Below are positions 43,717 through 52,621 of a stretch of DNA of 64,000 nt, in pieces (position 1 is the first letter of the stretch; each line of letters begins with the position of its first letter). This stretch comes from Hyphomicrobiaceae bacterium (GTDB lineage: Bacteria > Pseudomonadota > Alphaproteobacteria > Rhizobiales > Hyphomicrobiaceae): positions 1 through 64,000 of the forward strand of contig JAHDXT010000001.1 of NCBI GenBank assembly GCA_023384095.1, written 5' to 3'. The notes below the pieces were generated by a model. The model saw nothing but the letters and a program-made list of their open reading frames with translations, was not told the DNA's origin and did not search any database. Both the position numbers and the translations under genes were made by a program.

Positions 43717-45291
43717 TCAGTCCGACAGTATCGCCTTGGCCGCGCTTACGGTCGTGTGCGTCGGCCCGCCGGCATCGACGATCCGCCAGGCCGGAGACAA
43801 CGGGCCGGTATCATAGCCGAGCTGCATCCTGACGACGTCAACGGTGGCATCGGAGGCGTCGTTCCGGCGCCCGGCGACACGTTCCACCATCGTCGCAGGC
43901 GAGGCCGTCAGCCACAATGCTCGCAGCCGAGCACCCGCGCCGGCGCTGAGCGCCTCGAGCCGCTCGCGCTCGCCCGGCCTGGCGAATACGGCGTCGACGA
44001 TCGCCCCGTGCCCCGCGGCCAGCGTGCGCCGCGCCTTGTCGTTCAGCGTCTCGTAAACGCGCGCGGTGGCCGCCTCGGCGTAGCCGTCGGCGCCCAGCCG
44101 CTCCGTCTCGCCGCATCCGAACAGGCTCTTGCGCTCGAGATCGCTGCGCAGGTGCACAGCCCCGGGACTGGGGCCGACATCCGGCGCCAGCGCCGCAGCC
44201 AGCGTCGACTTGCCGGTGCCTGACAGCCCGCCGACGGCGACCAGCTCCGGCGGCGGCGGGTCTAGATAGGCGAGCGCGGCGCGCATGTAGCTGCGGGCCT
44301 CGGCGGTGCGGCGGGCCGCGGCATCCTTGCCGCCCGCAACGGCCTGCTCCTGCTCCGCCCGTTCGGCCGCCACCAGGGCGCGCACGCCGGCGCGCAGGCC
44401 GAGGAACAGCGGCAGCGCCGCCAGCCCGTCGAGGTCGAGCTCCTGCTGCGAGCGCCACAGGTAGCGGTTGAGGACAGCGTTGGCCGCGCCCCTGAGACGC
44501 CGCTGGTCGAGGTCCATGAGGAGGAAGGCGAGGTCGTAGAGCGTATCGATGCTGGCGATCTCCTCGTCGAACTCGATCGCATCGAACAGCACCGGCCGGC
44601 CTTGCCACAGCACGATGTTGCCGAGGTGCAGGTCGCCATGGCAGCGGCGCACGAAACCCTTCCCGGCCCGCGCGTCGAGCACCGCCGCGGCGCGGCCGAG
44701 CTGCTCGTGCGCCCGCTCGCCGAAGATGTCGGCATCGCCAGCGGTGGCCGGCAGGCCGGCGAGATTGCGGGAGACCGAGTTGACGAGCCGAGCGACGCGC
44801 TCGGCGCCGCGCGCGTCGCCGATGCGCGGCGCACTGGCGTGGCTGTCGAAGGCCGCGTCCGCCAGGGCGCGGGCGAGATCGCCGCCGACGCCCTGGCCCG
44901 CGGCGACGTTGCCGGCGAGATCGGACTGGGCGAACCGGCGCATCCGTACGGCCCATTCGACCGGCCGGCCGCGGCCGCCGAATGCAAGCCGGCCGTCGCC
45001 TTCCCGCGTGATCGGAACGCAGCCGAGATAGAGCTGCGGGGCCCAGATCCTGTTGACCTCGATCTCGCGCTCGCAGACGGCCCGCCGCTTCTCGAGCGTG
45101 GAGAAGTCCATGTAAGGGAAGCGGACGGCGCGCTTGATCTTCCAGGCTTCGCCCCCGGCCAGGAACACCATCGCGCCGTGCGTCTCGATCCTGCCGACGG
45201 AGCCCGGGGGCACGGCATAGGACGCGGGATCGGCCAGGAAGGCTATGACCCCGGCCTGATCGTCCGCGGCGGTCGCGGCCGTGTCCGTCAT
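43717..45291 (-). CDS. Bifunctional APH-like kinase / P-loop AAA ATPase
   Basis: 524 aa. The N-terminal two-thirds resemble an aminoglycoside phosphotransferase (RRCHGDLHLGNIVL and the following FDAIEFDEEIASIDTLYDLAF as the metal-binding part). The C-terminal third is a P-loop kinase with Walker A GGLSGTGKST at about 355 and VDAVFARP. Proteins of this layout are common in Alphaproteobacteria and lie near universal stress genes; their substrates are unknown to me. Immediately upstream is a small exported protein on the same strand. Confidence 0.88.
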   Translation of the reverse strand: MTDTAATAADDQAGVIAFLADPASYAVPPGSVGRIETHGAMVFLAGGEAWKIKRAVRFPYMDFSTLEKRRAVCEREIEVNRIWAPQLYLGCVPITREGDGRLAFGGRGRPVEWAVRMRRFAQSDLAGNVAAGQGVGGDLARALADAAFDSHASAPRIGDARGAERVARLVNSVSRNLAGLPATAGDADIFGERAHEQLGRAAAVLDARAGKGFVRRCHGDLHLGNIVLWQGRPVLFDAIEFDEEIASIDTLYDLAFLLMDLDQRRLRGAANAVLNRYLWRSQQELDLDGLAALPLFLGLRAGVRALVAAERAEQEQAVAGGKDAAARRTAEARSYMRAALAYLDPPPPELVAVGGLSGTGKSTLAAALAPDVGPSPGAVHLRSDLERKSLFGCGETERLGADGYAEAATARVYETLNDKARRTLAAGHGAIVDAVFARPGERERLEALSAGAGARLRALWLTASPATMVERVAGRRNDASDATVDVVRMQLGYDTGPLSPAWRIVDAGGPTHTTVSAAKAILSD

Positions 45292-45317
45292 CGGCTATCC
45301 CGACTGGCTGGCGCCTG

Positions 45318-45611
45318 CTAGCAGACGGAGGGCTGGCAAAGCCGCACGTCGAACTTCATATGGGGGCGTAGGCGGGTGAAGTCGAACTCGCGACCGTCGA
45401 GGCAGCGGATGCGGCCTTCGAGCGTGACGGAGCTGCCGACAGGCACCTCGCGCGACCACAGGATATCGCCCATGTCGCATTTCTTCTCTGATGCGAGCAC
45501 ATGGCGCAGTGCAGGCATCCAGCTCTCCTCGCCGTCCGCGCCCTGCCCCGGACCCGGCAGCAGGAGCATCAATGCCGCGGCGCATGCCGCGCGAGCCCGT
45601 CTCGCTGCCAT
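45318..45611 (-). CDS. Small exported Cys-rich protein, function unknown
   Basis: 97 aa from ATG 45611; a 30-residue longer frame is open but starts without a signal peptide, whereas MAARRARAACAAALMLLLPG does form one. The mature part has four cysteines (KKCD, IRCLDG, RLCQ, SVC) likely in two disulfides and a stretch VGSSVTLEGRIRCLDGREFDF. I do not recognise the family. It lies 26 nt upstream of the kinase/ATPase fusion and is divergent from uspA, so it might share the FNR/FixK box. Confidence 0.7.
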   Translation of the reverse strand: MAARRARAACAAALMLLLPGPGQGADGEESWMPALRHVLASEKKCDMGDILWSREVPVGSSVTLEGRIRCLDGREFDFTRLRPHMKFDVRLCQPSVC

Positions 45612-45669
45612 TCTCGTTCTCCCGCCTGTCGTCGATGCCGGATTTGACTTCGGAACCCTGCGGAATACC

Positions 45670-45683
45670 TTGATCTCCATCAA
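45670..45683. promoter_or_regulatory. Perfect FNR/FixK box (anaerobox)
   Basis: TTGAT-CTCC-ATCAA matches the consensus at all ten defined positions. It lies about 85 bp upstream of the universal stress gene and about 60 bp upstream of the divergent small exported gene, where it can act on either. It is the best site of this type in the window and points to low-oxygen control. Confidence 0.75.
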
Positions 45684-45761
45684 GGCTATCGCGACGTTCA
45701 AGCCGAATAGTGGACGTCATGGCGGGACATTGCGCCGCCTGCGGAAAGGACACCTCGCCCC

Positions 45762-46598
45762 ATGTCGTACAAAACCATCCTGATGCATCTCAATCACGAC
45801 CGGCGCACCCCGCAATTGCTGGCGGCGGGGGTCGAGATGGCGCGTGCGTTCGGGGCCCACCTGATCGGATTGCACGTGTTCCCGGCCTACCGCCTGCGCC
45901 CCCCCGTGCCGCTCCCCTTCGGACGCGACATTCTCGGCTCCATCACCGCTCAGATCCAGCAGGAGACGGACCAGATCAAGTCGCTGTTCGACGCGGCGAC
46001 CGGGCAGCAGACCTTCGTCTCGGAATGGCGGTCCATCACCTCGGAGCGCACCGATCCCGCCGCCATCGTCATGGAGCACGGGCGCGCCGCCGACCTCATC
46101 GTCGCCAGCCAGGCTGACCCGGACTGGGACCTGTCTCCGATCCTCGACTTTCCCGAGCGGCTGGCGATCGAGAGCGGCCGGCCGGTCCTCGTGATCCCCA
46201 ACAGCGTCGGGTTCCAGGGCATGCCGAACGCCGTCACTGTGGCCTGGAAACCCCAGCGCGAGGCCGCGCGCGCGGTATTCGACGCGCTGCCGCTGCTCAA
46301 GCGCGCGAGCAAGGTGCAGGTGCTCATCGTCGAGGAGGGCGACGGACGGCGGGAAGGCGGCTTGGCGGACACAGAGATCGCCGCCGCCCTCGACCGGCAC
46401 GGCGTCAAGGTATCGCTGACGAGCATCCCCACCGTCCAGACCTCGGTCGGCGAGGAGATCCGGCGCCGCGCGACAGAGCACTCGGAATTGCTGGTGATGG
46501 GCGCCTACGGTCACACGCGCCTGCGCGAGTTTGCCTTTGGCGGGGTGACGCGCCACATGCTCCAGGACATGACCGTGCCGGTGTTGTTCTCCCACTGA
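45762..46598 (+). CDS. Universal stress protein (UspA family)
   Basis: 278 aa, with two Usp-like halves. The N-terminal half (YKTILMHLNHDRRTPQLL) is degenerate, and the C-terminal half has the ATP-binding pattern G-x2-G-x9-G in GAYGHTRLREFAFGG. Proteins of this size are common in Hyphomicrobiales and are often under FixK or NifA-type low-oxygen control, in line with the upstream box. It is followed by a small gene 28 nt away. Role in stress survival; mechanism not known. Confidence 0.9.
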   Translation: MSYKTILMHLNHDRRTPQLLAAGVEMARAFGAHLIGLHVFPAYRLRPPVPLPFGRDILGSITAQIQQETDQIKSLFDAATGQQTFVSEWRSITSERTDPAAIVMEHGRAADLIVASQADPDWDLSPILDFPERLAIESGRPVLVIPNSVGFQGMPNAVTVAWKPQREAARAVFDALPLLKRASKVQVLIVEEGDGRREGGLADTEIAAALDRHGVKVSLTSIPTVQTSVGEEIRRRATEHSELLVMGAYGHTRLREFAFGGVTRHMLQDMTVPVLFSH

Positions 46599-46626
46599 GC
46601 CTGGCACCAGCGAAGGGCTGAGCATC

Positions 46627-47016
46627 ATGAACGAGGCAGAGAAGCTGTTGCGCCGCGTGCGCCTGGAGCTCGCCAGGGATCCCGACTTTCCCGCCGGCAG
46701 CCGCGAGCGCGGCTACGATTTCATCGCGCCGCTCGACGAAGCGGGTCACATCGACCTCGACGCGTGGAAGCAGCTCAAGGACCGCTGCCGCGTGCGCCGC
46801 TTCTGGGCCACCGAGGCCGACGAGGTCGGACATATCGTGCACAAGCCGGGCGGCGCGTGGGCGTTCCACTACGACATCCACGGCGACCCGAGCCACGACG
46901 AGACCGGCTATCGGTTCGGCCAGCACGCCTTCCGGCCGGGCGAGTATGTCTCGATCCGCGAGCAGGACGGCGTCATGCGCACGTTCTTCGTCGCCTCGGT
47001 GCGCGAGGTCGACTGA
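46627..47016 (+). CDS. Conserved hypothetical small protein
   Basis: 129 aa, soluble, acidic, without signal peptide or membrane segment. The sequence has an alternating strand pattern with many aromatic residues (RGYDFIAPLD, FHYDIHGD, ETGYRFGQHAF, PGEYVSIRE), suggesting a small beta-barrel. I know no function. It begins 28 nt after uspA on the same strand, and so is likely coexpressed under the same anaerobox. Confidence 0.8.
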   Translation: MNEAEKLLRRVRLELARDPDFPAGSRERGYDFIAPLDEAGHIDLDAWKQLKDRCRVRRFWATEADEVGHIVHKPGGAWAFHYDIHGDPSHDETGYRFGQHAFRPGEYVSIREQDGVMRTFFVASVREVD

Positions 47017-47141
47017 GGCCGAGCACAGCCGCCGAGGCTGGAAAGGCGGCTCGGATTTCCGTAGGCTGGCGCGGAACGACCGCCGGCGAGGGCTCGTACG
47101 GCAAGATCAACGGCGGACTTCCGGCCGGGCGAGGGGTAGTG

Positions 47142-47951
47142 ATGGCAAAGCAGCCGATCGACGCCGGCACCGTCGACAGCGCGCCAGTCGCGGCACAGAT
47201 CCAGGTCCGCAGGGTCCCGTTCGACGCCCCCTGGGACTGGCTCGCCGCAGGCTGGCGCGACCTGTGGAGCGTGCCCCACGTCAGCCTCGCCTACGGCACC
47301 GCATTCGCGGCGATGGCGCTCGCTCTCACCGCGGGCCTCCTGCAGTTCGGGCTGCAGTCGCTGATCCTGGCGCTGGCGGGCGGCTTCCTGCTGATCGGGC
47401 CGCTCGTCGCGGTCGGGCTCTACGAGGCGAGCTGGCGGATCGAGACCGGCAAGCCGGTGGTGCTGGGCGAGGTCATGGCGGCCGGTTTGCGGGCGCCCGG
47501 CCAGCTCGGCTTCTTCGGCGCGGTTCTGGCCTTCGCCTACGCCGTCTGGCTGCAACTCGCGTTCCTCGTGTTCATGCTCTTCATGGGCAGCCGCGGCCTG
47601 CCGCCCGCCAGCGAGTTCGTGCCGACGCTGCTGTTCACACCGCAGGGCCTGGGGCTGCTGGTCGTCGGAACCGTGGTCGGCGGCGTCCTGGCGGCGATCG
47701 TGTTCGCCATCTCGGCCATCGCCGTGCCGCTGCTGCTGACGCGGCGGGTGGACGCGGTCACCGCCATGGCCGCCAGCGTCGAGGCGGTGGTGAAGAACCC
47801 GAAGCCGATGGCGCTGTGGGCAGCCCTCATCGCCGGCTTCATGGCGCTCGGGACCGCGACGCTGTTCGCCGGGCTGGCCGTCGCCTTCCCCCTGATCGGG
47901 CACGCGACGTGGCATGCCTTCCGCAGCCTCGTGGTCCAGAACGGGCCCTGA
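47142..47951 (+). CDS. DUF2189-family integral membrane protein
   Basis: 269 aa with about six membrane helices (AYGTAFAAMALALTAG, LILALAGGFLLIGPLVAVGLY, FFGAVLAFAYAVWLQLAFLVFML, LGLLVVGTVVGGVLAAIVFA and further ones). The pattern APWDWLAAGWRDL and ASWRIETGKP is typical of DUF2189. The ATG at 47142 is chosen as the first Met with fitting context. Often a neighbour of cytochrome oxidase or respiratory genes; here it is followed by the convergent fixGHI-ccoS cluster. Confidence 0.88.
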   Translation: MAKQPIDAGTVDSAPVAAQIQVRRVPFDAPWDWLAAGWRDLWSVPHVSLAYGTAFAAMALALTAGLLQFGLQSLILALAGGFLLIGPLVAVGLYEASWRIETGKPVVLGEVMAAGLRAPGQLGFFGAVLAFAYAVWLQLAFLVFMLFMGSRGLPPASEFVPTLLFTPQGLGLLVVGTVVGGVLAAIVFAISAIAVPLLLTRRVDAVTAMAASVEAVVKNPKPMALWAALIAGFMALGTATLFAGLAVAFPLIGHATWHAFRSLVVQNGP

Positions 47952-47992
47952 CGAGGCCGCGCGCGGGGCGTTGGAATCTTCCGGTTTTGAGT

Positions 47993-48105
47993 CTCCCCTC
48001 CCCCTTGCGGGGAGGGGTCGGGGGTGGGGGTGCCCAAAAACCGTCGCCTCAACTGTGGCCCCACCCCACCCGCGCGGCTTTCGCCGCGCCGCCCTCCCCG
48101 TCAAG
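47993..48105. repeat. Dispersed GC-rich hairpin element, copy 1
   Basis: CCCCTCCCC at 47995-48003 pairs with its complement at 48009-48017, followed by a run of GGGGGTGGGGG, the word AACTGTGG, and CCCCACCCC with a second hairpin (GCGCGGC-tttc-GCCGCGC). It lies between convergent genes. The 52622 element shares the stem, the GGGGTGGGG tail and AACTGTGG, so these are copies of one family. Confidence 0.6.
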
Positions 48106-48131
48106 AGGAGGGCCGATGGTTCGAGCACACT

Positions 48132-48302
48132 CTACCGCCGGCCCGGCTGCTCCGGCGCGCGGGTCTCCTCGTCCTGCAGAGCCCGCCAGGCGGCGCCGTC
48201 GAGGTCCTCGAACTGGTTGGTCTTCAGCGCCCACAGGAACGCGGCGAGCCCGAGGCCGCCGAGCGCCAGTGCCGCAGGAATGAGCCAGGCCAGCGCTGTC
48301 AC
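48132..48302 (-). CDS. ccoS: cbb3-type cytochrome oxidase assembly protein CcoS
   Basis: A 56-aa gene starting at GTG 48302, three nucleotides after the ccoI stop. One membrane helix at about 3-26 (WLIPAALALGGLGLAAFLW) is followed by the CcoS signature KTNQFEDLDG and a short charged tail. CcoS is needed for haem b and copper insertion into cbb3 oxidase. Its position as the last gene of the cluster is the usual one. Confidence 0.92.
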   Translation of the reverse strand: MTALAWLIPAALALGGLGLAAFLWALKTNQFEDLDGAAWRALQDEETRAPEQPGRR

Positions 48303-48305
48303 CGA

Positions 48306-50546
48306 TCACAACTCCAGACGTTTCGATCGCAGGCGCACGGCGTTGGCCGTCACCGCTATGGAGGAGCTCGACATGGCGATCGCGGCGATCAGCGGCGTCG
48401 CATAGCCGGCGACCGCGAGCGGCACGAACAGCACGTTATAGCCGAGCGAGAGGGCGAAGTTCTGCAGCGCCATGCGGCGCGCCGCCTTGGCCACCGCCAG
48501 AGCCTCGACGACGGCAACCAGCCGCTCGCCCTGAAACACGACGTCGGCGGTAGTCTGACTGACGTCGGCCGCCGTCGAGGGCGAGATGGAGGCGTGCGCC
48601 GCGGCCAGCGCCGGGGCATCGTTGAGCCCGTCGCCGACCATGAGCACCTTGCAACCCGCCGCCTTCAACGCATCGAGCCGCGCGATCTTCTGCGCCGGGT
48701 TCTGCCGGGCGTGCCATTGCGCGATGCCTGCCTCTCCCGCCGCCGTCTCGACGGCCGCCGGCCGGTCGCCCGATACGAGCTCGACTCGATAGCCCGCGCG
48801 CGCCAACGTGGCGATCACCTCGCCCGCATCTGGCCGCAACCGGTCCTCGAACCGGAACGCCGCCGCTTCACCACCGGCCGGCCGGTACCAGAGGGTTGCA
48901 ACATCGCCGGCCTCACCTTCGACGCCGCACCAGACGGCTGATCCCAGACGCTCCTCGCCCGCTGCCGTATCCCGTACAAGACCGGCGCCCGCGACCTCTC
49001 GCACGTCCGTCGCCGCGACCGGATCGAGACCGCGGTCACGCGCCTCCCGGACGACGGCCCGTGCATATGGATGGTGGCTCGATGCGGCCAGCGCTGCAGC
49101 GCGGGCCAGAAGACCGTCGCTGCACGCCCCGCCACCGACGAGCCTCGGCTCACCCAGCGTCAGCGTGCCGGTCTTGTCGAAAACGATCGTGTCCGCCTCG
49201 GCCAGCCGCTCGAGACCGTCGGCCGCCTTGACGATCACGCCCCGTCCGAACAGCCGGCTGGCGGCGGCGACCTGCACCGCCGGCACGGCCAGCGCAAGGG
49301 CGCACGGGCAGGTGATGATCAGCACGGCGATGGCGGCTGTCAAAGCCGGCTCCCAGCCATGGCCGGTCAGCAGCCAGCCGACGAAGGTCGCGAGGCCGAG
49401 CAGGTGCACGGCGGGCGCGTAGTGGCGAGCTGCCCGGTCCGCAAGACGGACGTAACGGCCCCGCCCCTGCTCGGCGGCGGTCATCAGCCGGCCGATCTCG
49501 GCGAGGAGCGTGCTCTCGTCCGTGGCCGTCGCCTCGACGACGAGCGGCGGGCCCATGTTGAGTGTGCCGGCGAAGACCTGGCGGCCCGGCGCCACCGGAG
49601 CCGGATCGGCCTCGCCCGTTATCAGGCTCTCGTCGACGCCGCCGCGGCCTTCGAGGATGCGGCCATCGACGCCGATCCGCTCGCCCGTCGCGACGAGGAC
49701 GCGCATGCCGGGGGCGAGCGACCGGGCCGGCAGCCGCTCGGTGCCGCCGTCGGCATGGATCACGGTCGCCATGCTGCCCCTTAGGCCGAGCAGGTTGGCC
49801 GCCGCGCCCGCTGCGCGCGAGCGCATGAGCTGATCGAGATAGCGGCCGATCAGCAGGAAGAACAGCAGCGACACGGCGGCGTCGAAGTAGACCTGCTGGC
49901 TGCCACGCATGGTCTGGTAGACGCTCATGCCCGTCGCCAGCAGCACGCCGAGGGAGATCGGCACGTCCATGTTGAGGCGCCGTGCCCGCAGCGCCTGCAC
50001 GGCCGAGCGGAAGAACGGCTGGCCGGCATAGGCGACCGTCGGCAGCGCGATGAGCGCCGAGAGCCAGTGGAACAGCGTCTGGACGGACGTGTCCATGTCG
50101 CCCGACTGTCCGGACCACACCGACACCGACAGCAGCATGATGTTGGCCGCGGCGAACCCCGCCACGCCGACACGGCGCAGCAGATCCCGGTCGGCCGAGC
50201 GGGCCGCCGCGGCGGGCTCGTCGAGCAGCGGGGCGGCCTTGAAGCCGGCGCCAGCGAGCGCCTCGATGAGATCGTCCGTCGAGACCCGTCCCGTGCTGCA
50301 CGTCACCGTGACCCGCCGGGCCGACAGGTTGGCTCGCGCCGAGGCTACTCCGGGCTGCTGCAAGAGCGCCTGCTCCACTTTCCGCATGCAGCCGCCGCAA
50401 TACATGTTCTCGACGACAAGCGTCGCGTTACAGGCTGCCAGAGCGCCGGCGCTGGCGCGTGCAGGGTCAGACCCCGCGGATCTGACCCCTTCGGCCCCTT
50501 CGGCTGGGCTCCCCGGCGCGGCGGTCGGTGTCAGGACTTGAGCCAC
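48306..50546 (-). CDS. ccoI: Copper-exporting P1B-type ATPase for cbb3 oxidase assembly
   Basis: 746 aa FixI/CcoI. A heavy-metal-binding domain with Cys-50 and Cys-53 (MYCGGC) is followed by eight helices. The CPC ion site is at 413-415, the phosphorylated Asp-457 lies in DKTGTL, then comes the HP-type SSHHPYARAV and the hinge GDGLNDAPAL. It delivers copper for cytochrome cbb3. The start GTG 50546 overlaps the end of ccoH by 16 nt. A Pro/Ala-rich 38-residue extension precedes the metal domain. Confidence 0.94.
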   Translation of the reverse strand: MAQVLTPTAAPGSPAEGAEGVRSAGSDPARASAGALAACNATLVVENMYCGGCMRKVEQALLQQPGVASARANLSARRVTVTCSTGRVSTDDLIEALAGAGFKAAPLLDEPAAAARSADRDLLRRVGVAGFAAANIMLLSVSVWSGQSGDMDTSVQTLFHWLSALIALPTVAYAGQPFFRSAVQALRARRLNMDVPISLGVLLATGMSVYQTMRGSQQVYFDAAVSLLFFLLIGRYLDQLMRSRAAGAAANLLGLRGSMATVIHADGGTERLPARSLAPGMRVLVATGERIGVDGRILEGRGGVDESLITGEADPAPVAPGRQVFAGTLNMGPPLVVEATATDESTLLAEIGRLMTAAEQGRGRYVRLADRAARHYAPAVHLLGLATFVGWLLTGHGWEPALTAAIAVLIITCPCALALAVPAVQVAAASRLFGRGVIVKAADGLERLAEADTIVFDKTGTLTLGEPRLVGGGACSDGLLARAAALAASSHHPYARAVVREARDRGLDPVAATDVREVAGAGLVRDTAAGEERLGSAVWCGVEGEAGDVATLWYRPAGGEAAAFRFEDRLRPDAGEVIATLARAGYRVELVSGDRPAAVETAAGEAGIAQWHARQNPAQKIARLDALKAAGCKVLMVGDGLNDAPALAAAHASISPSTAADVSQTTADVVFQGERLVAVVEALAVAKAARRMALQNFALSLGYNVLFVPLAVAGYATPLIAAIAMSSSSIAVTANAVRLRSKRLEL

Positions 50547-51031
50547 AGCCGCTTCCTCATGCGATAGACGGGCTCCGCGTCCCCGCTCCCCGGCCAGACC
50601 GCCTCGATGCTGGCGAGCCAGGCCCCAGGCTCGAGGCCGCCGATGGGCACGGCGTAGCGGCCCGGCGCGACCTCGGAAAGGACGAGTCTCAGGTCGTGCT
50701 CGTCGGTCGAGGGCCGGCCCAGCGCGCCGGCGACGAAGAGGCCGGAGACCGGGGCGCCGGCCGCATCCCGCACGACGACTGTCAACCCGGTCTCACCTGT
50801 CAGCATCGCGTCCGCCGTCCAGCCGAGCTGGTCCTGGCGCGCGGCGGCGGCGATGCGCTGGTTGTAGTGCAGGCCCTTCCTGTAGGGCTCCTGGGCGACG
50901 ACCCCCGTGTGGGTGGACAGCGCGGCGTAGAGAAAGATGCCGTTGACGAGGAAGATCGTGCCGAAGAAGCCGAGCACGGCGGCAAGGACATGGCGGCCCT
51001 GGAGTGGAGTCCCGCGCGGGATGGCTGTCAT
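50531..51031 (-). CDS. ccoH: FixH/CcoH family protein
   Basis: 166 aa. N-terminal membrane anchor at about 16-38 (HVLAAVLGFFGTIFLVNGIFLYAAL), then a periplasmic immunoglobulin-like domain with YRKGLHYNQRI, the pattern typical of CcoH, which stabilises the cbb3 complex during assembly. The ATG at 51031 with AGGAGAGG upstream is preferred to a GTG at 51049. It lies between ccoG and ccoI on the same strand. Confidence 0.92.
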   Translation of the reverse strand: MTAIPRGTPLQGRHVLAAVLGFFGTIFLVNGIFLYAALSTHTGVVAQEPYRKGLHYNQRIAAAARQDQLGWTADAMLTGETGLTVVVRDAAGAPVSGLFVAGALGRPSTDEHDLRLVLSEVAPGRYAVPIGGLEPGAWLASIEAVWPGSGDAEPVYRMRKRLWLKS

Positions 51032-51045
51032 CGCTTCACCTCTCC

Positions 51046-52584
51046 TCACTCCGTGCCGACGCGCCGGCCGGATGCGCTCTGGAAGACGGCGTCGCGGCGC
51101 ATCTCGGTGCCCGATGCGGCATCCTCGACGACGAACTCGAACCTCGTGGAGGGCGGCGTCAGCGCACCCAGGCGGTCGGGCGGGACGGTGACGAGCACGC
51201 GCATCTCGCGCAGGTTGTCGGCGGGGATGCGCAGGCTGGAGGCGGCGCCGGCATCCTGGCCGACGATCGCCATCCGCGCGCCCGGCAGGCCGTCGATGGC
51301 GAGCACCACGTCGACCGGCTCATGCAGCTTGTTCAACACCTTGACCGTGTAGCCGTTGCGCACGCCCCCGTCGGACAGCGGCACGAACAGCACGCCGCGG
51401 TCGTGCAGCACGTTGACCTCGAGCGTCGTGCGAAATGCCAGGCCGAGCGCCATGACGGCGGTCACGAGCACGATCAGGCCGGCATAGAGCACCGTGCGCG
51501 CCCGGACGAGCCGCAGCGGCTCGTGCGTGATGCCGGACGCCTTCGCCTCCTGCCGGGCGATGGTGTCGTAGGCGATGAGCCCGCGCGGGCGGCCGATCCT
51601 GTCCATGATCGCGTTGCAGGCGTCGATGCACAGCGCGCACTGGATGCACTCGAGCTGGGCGCCGTCGCGGATGTCGATGCCGGTCGGGCAGACCACCACG
51701 CACGCCTTGCAGTCGATGCAGTCGCCGCGCCCGTCCCAGCCCTGCCCCTTGCGCAACGGCACGCGCGGCTCGCCGCGCTCCTGACGGTAGCTGACGAGCA
51801 GCGTCTGCCGGTCGACCATCGCCCCCTGGATGCGCGGCCAGGGGCACATGTAGATGCAGACCTGCTCGCGGGCGATGCCGCCCAGCAGATACGTCGTGAA
51901 CGCGAAGATGCCGAGGAACAGGTAGGCGATGCCCGGCGCCGTGCCGGCCACCAGCTCGGCCGCGAGCGTCGGCGCGTCGCGGAAGTAGAAGACGAGCGCG
52001 CCGCCCGTCGCCAGCCCGATGGCGAGCCAGGACAGGTGCGTCATGGTCTTCTTGGCGATCTTGAGCGGTCCCCACGACTCCTTGTCGAGCCGGATGCGGG
52101 CGTTGCGGTCGCCCTGCCAGAAGCGCTCGACGGCCAGCATGAGGTCCGTCCACACCGTCTGCGGGCAGGCGTAGCCGCACCAGACGCGGCCCGCCGCCGA
52201 GGTCACGAGGAACAGGCCGAGCGCGGAGATCACCAGCAGGCCGGTGACGTAGTAGAGCTCCTGCGGCCAGACCTCGAGGAAGAAGAAGAACATCCGGCCG
52301 TTGGCGAAATCGAACAGCACGGCCTGGTCGGGAAGGTTCGGTCCGCGATGCCAGCGCAGCCATGGCAGCACGTAGTAGATGCCGAGCGTGGCGGCCATCA
52401 CCAGCCACTTCACCAGGCGGAAGCGGCCGTGGGCGAGACGCGGGTAGACCTTCTGCCGGCCGGCGTAGAGCTGCCGGTCCGCCTTGCGGTTGACCGCGGC
52501 GACATCGACCTTCTCGACGCCGGGCGCTGCCTCGTGGATGAAGTCGGCGGGCTTCAGCTTCTTCCGCATGTCGATCGAGGTCAT
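51046..52584 (-). CDS. ccoG: Cytochrome c oxidase accessory protein CcoG (FixG/RdxA)
   Basis: 512 aa. About five membrane helices, then two ferredoxin-type 4Fe-4S motifs (CIDCKACVVVCP and CIQCALCIDAC) and an Ig-like C-terminal domain. CcoG reduces Cu(II) for cbb3 assembly. It is the first gene of the ccoGHIS cluster. The genes for the oxidase itself (ccoNOQP) should lie upstream, but the window has a repeat and a DUF488 gene there instead. Confidence 0.95.
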   Translation of the reverse strand: MTSIDMRKKLKPADFIHEAAPGVEKVDVAAVNRKADRQLYAGRQKVYPRLAHGRFRLVKWLVMAATLGIYYVLPWLRWHRGPNLPDQAVLFDFANGRMFFFFLEVWPQELYYVTGLLVISALGLFLVTSAAGRVWCGYACPQTVWTDLMLAVERFWQGDRNARIRLDKESWGPLKIAKKTMTHLSWLAIGLATGGALVFYFRDAPTLAAELVAGTAPGIAYLFLGIFAFTTYLLGGIAREQVCIYMCPWPRIQGAMVDRQTLLVSYRQERGEPRVPLRKGQGWDGRGDCIDCKACVVVCPTGIDIRDGAQLECIQCALCIDACNAIMDRIGRPRGLIAYDTIARQEAKASGITHEPLRLVRARTVLYAGLIVLVTAVMALGLAFRTTLEVNVLHDRGVLFVPLSDGGVRNGYTVKVLNKLHEPVDVVLAIDGLPGARMAIVGQDAGAASSLRIPADNLREMRVLVTVPPDRLGALTPPSTRFEFVVEDAASGTEMRRDAVFQSASGRRVGTE

Positions 52585-52621
52585 CGCTCTCCTTCCCTCC
52601 TCATAGGGAGAGAGTCGGTCT

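Noticed and set aside
48049-48309. 86-aa minus-strand frame at the ccoS position
   Set aside because: Wrong frame. The 56-aa frame from GTG 48302 carries the CcoS signature.
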